The translations under genes and the position numbers were made by a program. 64,000 bases of DNA from CAYSQW01 sp964433135 (GTDB lineage: Bacteria > Acidobacteriota > Aminicenantia > Aminicenantales > Aminicenantaceae): NCBI GenBank assembly GCA_964433135.1, contig CAYSQW010000004.1, forward strand, positions 1-64,000. Direction: 5' to 3'. Position 1 is the first letter of the stretch; each line of letters begins with the position of its first letter. This document shows, piece by piece, positions 59,895-64,000 of the stretch. A model generated the notes under the pieces. That model saw only the letters and a program-made list of their open reading frames with translations, was not told the origin of the DNA and ran no database searches.

Positions 59895-62039
59895 TTATTT
59901 GATGTTGATCGTGACTTCCCGTTTCTCCAGAACAACAGCCTGTCCGGAAGGGGCATTGGCGGTTACCATGGTGATGGAGAGGGGGCTCTCTCCTTTTTCC
60001 AGGGAATGAAAGATGAGAGTCGCAACACGTCCTTGTCCCTTGAATCCACGATCGACTTCGGGGCTCGAAAAACCCAGAGTGCATGTCCCGGCGCCGTTGT
60101 CAATGCTCTTCAAGAAGGAGGGATTGCTTCCGAACTGCTGCACGAAACCGCCCTCAACGACCTCTTTGAGTTCCAGAATCCGGGGATTGAAAGCGAGGTT
60201 TACCGACATGCTGCCGATCTCATCATCACTACGAAGATTAACGTTGATCCGGAAGTCTCGTCCCGCGGGACCTTCAAAATTGACGGGATTGAAGTATACG
60301 CGGTTGGTCATACTCTCCCGGCGAAGCTGATCTCGATCCTCAAGCAGACGCTCCTGACGCAAACGAACGCTCAACATCTCATCCTCGGGCAGAGCCGCAC
60401 GGCTATCTCCGGCATTGGCGCCCTCCAGGTTTACCCAAACCGGTTTACGATCCTCTTCACCCAAAGGGATCTTTCGGATGATGTGCGGGGTGATGGTCAG
60501 GATAACATCGGTCTGCTGGATTTCCTGGTCCGTTCTCGAAAAAAGAGATCCCAGCACCGGGATGCTCTTCACACCGGCAAAGCCTTTTACCGTCCTGCGT
60601 TCTTCGTCTTTAAGCAATCCGGCCAACAGATTGGTTTCCCCATCCCTCAGTCGGATGATATTTTTTATTTCCCGCGTGGAAATGATAGGAATATCGGCAT
60701 ACCCGGTTCCTCCCAGGGACATGATCTTGATTTCCAGCTCCAGCGTCACTTCATTCTCGAAGTGGATCCTCGGAGTGATCTTCACATCTATACCGACATC
60801 TTTATACTCGAATGACGTAATCGGCTGCTGACTTACACCGCCGGCCGCTATAGGTGTAAACGTCGTTCGGGGAATCGGAATCTGATCGCCGACCAGATAT
60901 TCCATTTTTTCCCCTTCGACCCCACGGATCCGTGGTTGGGAGATGATCTTGGTATCCCCATCGGATTCCATGAAACGCAGAATCGAAGCGGGAAGACTGA
61001 TCTGAAAATTCTCCGCTTTGGAGAAATCGAGACGATTGAGATCGATCAGGCCGGTGCTTTCCTCTTCGGTTCCGGAGTCATTATACTGCATTCCCACTCC
61101 ATACTCGCTCAGATCCAGTCCCAGATCTCTCATTTTGATCCGCGACACTTCCATGATCTCCAAGTCGAGCACGACCTCGCCTTTGGGCTTGTCCCACATC
61201 CGGACGAGTTTTTCCACCAACTCAACGACGGCGGGAGTATCGCGTACCGTTACTGAATTAAGATTTTTGTCCACGATGATCGACGGGGCTTTCATGGCTG
61301 TCCGCGTCATCGTCGAAAGCGAGCCCAGAATCTCCTGGGCATCGATGTTGGACAGGTAAAACGTTTTGATAACCGTCAGATCATATTTAGCCCGCAGCAT
61401 AGGCTGATCAGGGATAATGATAATGGTTTTCGCATCGATAACCCGGTAGAAATTTTTTGACGCCATACAAAGAGAACCTACCGCCTGTTCAAAATCCATG
61501 TCCGTAAAATCAACGGCGAACGGTTTGTCGCGGAACTGCTCATCGAAGAGGACATTCACACCGGCATGTTTTCCCAGCGCTTGAAAAATAGACTGCAGGC
61601 TGGCCTCACGAGTGAACTTAAGCTGGACCTTCTCATCTGCCACATGGAGTTTCACCGGCGGCTCCATACGAGGCGTTTCCTCTTCGGCCGCGGTTTCCTC
61701 GGAACGCATTCGCCTCGCCTCATCAAGGATTCTCCAATTAGTGGGATCATAGGACAATGCGATCCGATATTCATTCTGCGCCTCTTCCCGCTTATCCTGA
61801 TACACCAGATCTCTGGCCATCCGCAGATGCACGGCGCTGGCTGAAAGACGGGCCCGCAGCAGCGCCAGGCGGTAGACGGAATTGTCCGGGTCCGCCAGCG
61901 AGGCTTTCTCGAAATGCTCGATAGCCGCATCCCAGTCTTTATTGATAGCGGCCGCAGTCCCCGACTTATAGCTGGGGCTGAAGGTTGCACAACCCCAAAG
62001 AGTCAGAGATATGATCAAGAGAAAGGTTGCTTTTCTCAT
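59895..62039 (-). CDS. pilQ: Type IV pilus/type II-type secretin lipoprotein with cohesin domain
   Basis: The 714-residue protein has a lipoprotein signal (LTLWGC), two to three TPR-like repeats (about 25-115), a STN/N0-N1 region (LQSIFQALGKHAGVNVLFDE) and a secretin core (about 285-520; VVLDLEIMEVSRIKMRDLGLDL, GETNLLAGLLKDEERRTV, PVLGSLFSRTDQEIQQTDVILTITPHIIR). The last 140 residues (VYFNPVNFEGPAGRDFRINVNL...) are a cohesin-like domain, not part of standard PilQ. It forms the outer-membrane pore for the pilus. Its start overlaps the PilP-like stop by four bases. Confidence 0.88.
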   Translation of the reverse strand: MRKATFLLIISLTLWGCATFSPSYKSGTAAAINKDWDAAIEHFEKASLADPDNSVYRLALLRARLSASAVHLRMARDLVYQDKREEAQNEYRIALSYDPTNWRILDEARRMRSEETAAEEETPRMEPPVKLHVADEKVQLKFTREASLQSIFQALGKHAGVNVLFDEQFRDKPFAVDFTDMDFEQAVGSLCMASKNFYRVIDAKTIIIIPDQPMLRAKYDLTVIKTFYLSNIDAQEILGSLSTMTRTAMKAPSIIVDKNLNSVTVRDTPAVVELVEKLVRMWDKPKGEVVLDLEIMEVSRIKMRDLGLDLSEYGVGMQYNDSGTEEESTGLIDLNRLDFSKAENFQISLPASILRFMESDGDTKIISQPRIRGVEGEKMEYLVGDQIPIPRTTFTPIAAGGVSQQPITSFEYKDVGIDVKITPRIHFENEVTLELEIKIMSLGGTGYADIPIISTREIKNIIRLRDGETNLLAGLLKDEERRTVKGFAGVKSIPVLGSLFSRTDQEIQQTDVILTITPHIIRKIPLGEEDRKPVWVNLEGANAGDSRAALPEDEMLSVRLRQERLLEDRDQLRRESMTNRVYFNPVNFEGPAGRDFRINVNLRSDDEIGSMSVNLAFNPRILELKEVVEGGFVQQFGSNPSFLKSIDNGAGTCTLGFSSPEVDRGFKGQGRVATLIFHSLEKGESPLSITMVTANAPSGQAVVLEKREVTINIK

Positions 62040-62545
62040 GGGGTCTCTCCCTCTAAGGAAAATAATTTGGATTCGGAATCCCGGACATGAATCTCTATGT
62101 TATCGGGGGTAATGGTTCCCACCCGGATGTCTTCCGTCAACAGCTCCCCTTCGACCACCGCCATTGCTTCTTCCCGGAACAAAACCAATCCGACAATCTT
62201 GGTGCCTGAGTCGATATAGCCCACATAGCGTACGGTGGGGGCGGAGGATTCGAGCCGAAAGGACGATCGATCTCCCGGCTGTGGAAAAAAAGCGCTCCCG
62301 GAAGGAACATCCCCTGCCTGGGCCGGATAATTCCGCGCCGTGATCCCAGACCTAAGAGGGACAAAGATGTTTCGTAGAGGCGGCTTCAAGGGGGACGGAT
62401 CCGACGGCAACTGATCCATCCGGATGAAGCTCTGAATCGATTTTTCTTCCTGTACTTCCGGTCGGGCAGACAGGACTCCCTTCCCGCAGAAGAGGACAAA
62501 TCCGGCAAGCAAAGCCATCCGCGCCGCAATCCTTGGTTCAATCAT
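62036..62545 (-). CDS. pilP: PilP-like pilus assembly protein
   Basis: The 169-residue exported protein has a signal segment, a Pro-rich linker and a small beta domain (VRYVGYIDSGTKIVGLVLF...VVEGELL...VGTITPDNIEIHV) like that of PilP/GspC. It links the inner-membrane PilN/PilO complex to the secretin. Similarity is by pattern and position; the lipobox of classical PilP is absent. Confidence 0.75.
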   Translation of the reverse strand: MIEPRIAARMALLAGFVLFCGKGVLSARPEVQEEKSIQSFIRMDQLPSDPSPLKPPLRNIFVPLRSGITARNYPAQAGDVPSGSAFFPQPGDRSSFRLESSAPTVRYVGYIDSGTKIVGLVLFREEAMAVVEGELLTEDIRVGTITPDNIEIHVRDSESKLFSLEGETP

Positions 62546-63092
62546 AATAACCCGCCAGAACGACCTTGATACCGATCTCTCCGGAACGCGTATCGATGTC
62601 CAAGAAATCGATTTGCTCGATCAAAAGCGCCCCGGGAAAACTCTCGATCCCGTGGATAAATTTTTTCAAATCGATGTAGAATCCCGTCACGCGAAAAGTC
62701 AATCGGACTTGAAGCATGCTCTCTTTTTCGAGCGGAAGGTAGTCGTATTTTATATGAGAAACACGGAGGCCGGCCTGATCAAGGATCTGTTTCAGATCGT
62801 TCCGAAGAACTTCGACCCCCTGTTCACGACTGTAAAAGAATCCTTCTTTCAACTCTTCCATGTCGCGGAGGGTCTCATCCCACCTTTTCCAGGTGTTTTG
62901 TTCCGTTTCTCCGGCTCTCTTCAAATCAAACGCCGCCTGCTGCGCCGTAAGCGCGCTGTCGCTCCGCTGATATTGAAGGCGCTGCCTTCCCGAGCCGATT
63001 ACGAGAAAGAAGAAGGCCGCCGCCAACAGAACGGCCAACAGCACCAGGACCCGGCGCTGCCTGGGCATAAGGACATCCATCATTTCATTCAT
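62538..63092 (-). CDS. pilO: PilO-like pilus assembly protein
   Basis: The 184-residue inner-membrane protein has one membrane helix near residues 15-35, a coiled-coil stretch (about 45-80) and a ferredoxin-like periplasmic domain (VRLTFRVTGFYIDLKKFIHGIESFPGALLIEQIDF), the PilO pattern. The ATG at 63092 overlaps the pilN stop by eight bases. Confidence 0.86.
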   Translation of the reverse strand: MNEMMDVLMPRQRRVLVLLAVLLAAAFFFLVIGSGRQRLQYQRSDSALTAQQAAFDLKRAGETEQNTWKRWDETLRDMEELKEGFFYSREQGVEVLRNDLKQILDQAGLRVSHIKYDYLPLEKESMLQVRLTFRVTGFYIDLKKFIHGIESFPGALLIEQIDFLDIDTRSGEIGIKVVLAGYYD

Positions 63093-63639
63093 AGACAAAG
63101 ACGATCTCCGCAATCAGCCGACCGGTATCTTCAGCGGCCTCGCTGATAATTCTAATCTGTTTGAACTGCTGCCGCTGCAATCGTTGATATAGCAGCAGGA
63201 AATCATCCAAAGAGGGGACGGCCGCTTTCAGGCGGACCTCCATGGTGGCATCTTTTTTAATTTGAGGGGCCAGGGAAAGGATATAACAGGATTCCGGCAG
63301 GGCTTCCTCCAGCGCGGAAAGCATGTCGATCCATGAGAATCTCTTGCGGAATATCAAACTGTTGATCAAATCCGTCTTGGCTTGATAGTCCCGAACATTC
63401 TGCCGGTTGAGACCCGCGTACCGTTTCTCTTCCCTCTGAAATATCCGGTCATCCCGACGAATCCGCACAAGCGTACTCCGGGCATCCCGGGCTTTTTGCC
63501 GGTATCTGAAAAATTGCCTCCCCCCCACGGAAGCCGTCAGGATCAGCAGTCCTCCCAGCAAGAAGACGAGCGTATGGAACAACCTGAGGTTCCGGGCGGG
63601 AGCGGTAGCAAGATTGAGATGTAACCTCCGATTATTCAT
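63085..63639 (-). CDS. pilN: PilN-like pilus assembly protein
   Basis: The 184-residue protein begins MNNRRLHLNLATAPARN, the PilN segment that binds PilM, followed by one membrane helix (about 22-42), a coiled coil, and a periplasmic alpha/beta domain (SWIDMLSALEEALPESCYILSL). The ATG at 63639 overlaps the pilM stop by four bases; longer frames run into pilM. Confidence 0.86.
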   Translation of the reverse strand: MNNRRLHLNLATAPARNLRLFHTLVFLLGGLLILTASVGGRQFFRYRQKARDARSTLVRIRRDDRIFQREEKRYAGLNRQNVRDYQAKTDLINSLIFRKRFSWIDMLSALEEALPESCYILSLAPQIKKDATMEVRLKAAVPSLDDFLLLYQRLQRQQFKQIRIISEAAEDTGRLIAEIVFVYE

Positions 63640-64000
63640 TTCAGCAGTTCTCCCAGAACCGGAGCCAATAGATTTTTTTCCGAAACCGTCATCTTCCATG
63701 GGATTATTTCTCTGACTTCGTGCACCGGCAGTCGGGAATGCGTCTTCAAGTACGGCAGGGCATCCGACCATTCTTCCACCCCGATTCGAACCCAGAGCGA
63801 ATCGACCGTTTCGCGCGCCCTGTCCTCGATAAAAGTCAACGTATGCTCGATCTCCTGAATGATCGTTTGATAAATTTTCCGCCTTCCTTTCTCATCCACA
63901 GCATCCTGCATGAAAGGTTTCTGTCGGTAGATCGTTACGGCTGCATGATTGAAGGCGGACAGGCTGAAGGACGAAAACTCGATATTGACCAGAAGAAAAT
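63636..64000 (-). CDS. pilM: PilM-like protein, C-terminal part (gene runs off the window)
   Basis: Only the last 120 or so residues are inside the window; the frame stays open to the edge (upstream part reads LLVNIEFSSFSLSAFNHAAV). This resembles the actin-like PilM, a cytoplasmic partner of PilN. Identity rests mainly on position as the first gene of pilMNOPQ. Confidence 0.7.
   Translation of the reverse strand, partial: FLLVNIEFSSFSLSAFNHAAVTIYRQKPFMQDAVDEKGRRKIYQTIIQEIEHTLTFIEDRARETVDSLWVRIGVEEWSDALPYLKTHSRLPVHEVREIIPWKMTVSEKNLLAPVLGELLK

Overview
This 64 kb window is a chromosomal segment of a Gram-negative, probably strictly anaerobic bacterium. The Gram-negative call rests on an outer-membrane beta-barrel, lipoproteins, a type IV pilus secretin and the PilMNOP inner-membrane complex. 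The anaerobic call rests on an oxygen-sensitive class III ribonucleotide reductase (NrdD/NrdG), a reductive dehalogenase and rubrerythrin-like proteins. The mix of genes (FecR/DUF6600 protein, Tat-exported DUF362 protein, secreted amidohydrolases and peptidases, PilGHI-like ABC genes beside pil genes) would fit an Acidobacteriota/Aminicenantota-type or deltaproteobacterial-grade genome; that placement is inference. I see no phage, insertion sequence, integrase, rRNA or CRISPR array. One tRNA gene is present.

Region 1 (0-11 kb, all minus strand) holds a DUF362 protein, a DUF89 phosphatase-like protein and a Nudix hydrolase, followed by a signalling island. The island contains a solute-binding protein, a sensor histidine kinase and an NtrC-family sigma-54 activator in one operon, then a stand-alone receiver protein, a stand-alone Fis-type helix-turn-helix protein, a secreted transglutaminase-like protein and a 60-residue membrane peptide gene. 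Three sigma-54 type (-24/-12) promoters lie in front of the operon, the receiver gene and the peptide gene. Each is preceded at 60-95 bp by the same palindrome, TGTAAA-N5-TTTACA or its GTAAA-N5-TTTAC core. This looks like an autoregulated, locally wired sigma-54 circuit and is the most interesting system in the window.

Region 2 (10.5-38.5 kb) is mostly housekeeping and periplasmic metabolism: a dipeptidase with a large diheme lipoprotein, ferritin-like proteins, a creatininase remnant, a lipid kinase, an MFS permease, an amidohydrolase, OsmC, a membrane protein with a degenerate HD-GYP-like domain, a TrmJ-type methyltransferase, dUTPase, and the nrdD-glutaredoxin-nrdG-dut operon. The nrdD promoter has two NrdR boxes spaced three helical turns apart. 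Further on are an amidase, a FecR/DUF6600 protein with a long Ser/Arg tail behind another sigma-54 promoter, a promoter-driven structured RNA candidate at about 35.37-35.54 kb, a free methionine sulfoxide reductase, agmatinase and a Memo-family protein.

Region 3 (38.6-41.7 kb) is a compact reductive dehalogenase operon in the order rdhB-rdhA-rdhC: small membrane anchor, Tat-exported corrinoid/iron-sulfur catalytic subunit, and a membrane FMN/iron-sulfur protein, with its own sigma-70 promoter.

Region 4 (43-64 kb) is dominated by type IV pilus genes in three blocks: a PilH/PilI/PilG-like ABC-TPR set with the prepilin peptidase (44.2-47.5 kb, plus), the minor pilin set fimU-pilV-pilW-pilX-pilY1 (47.5-54.0 kb, minus), and pilM-pilN-pilO-pilP-secretin (59.9 kb to beyond the window end, minus). 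Between them lie a GT-C glycosyltransferase, asparagine synthase, tRNA-Met(CAT) and tilS. Several promoters place the transcription start at or within a few bases of the start codon, so leaderless mRNAs appear common.
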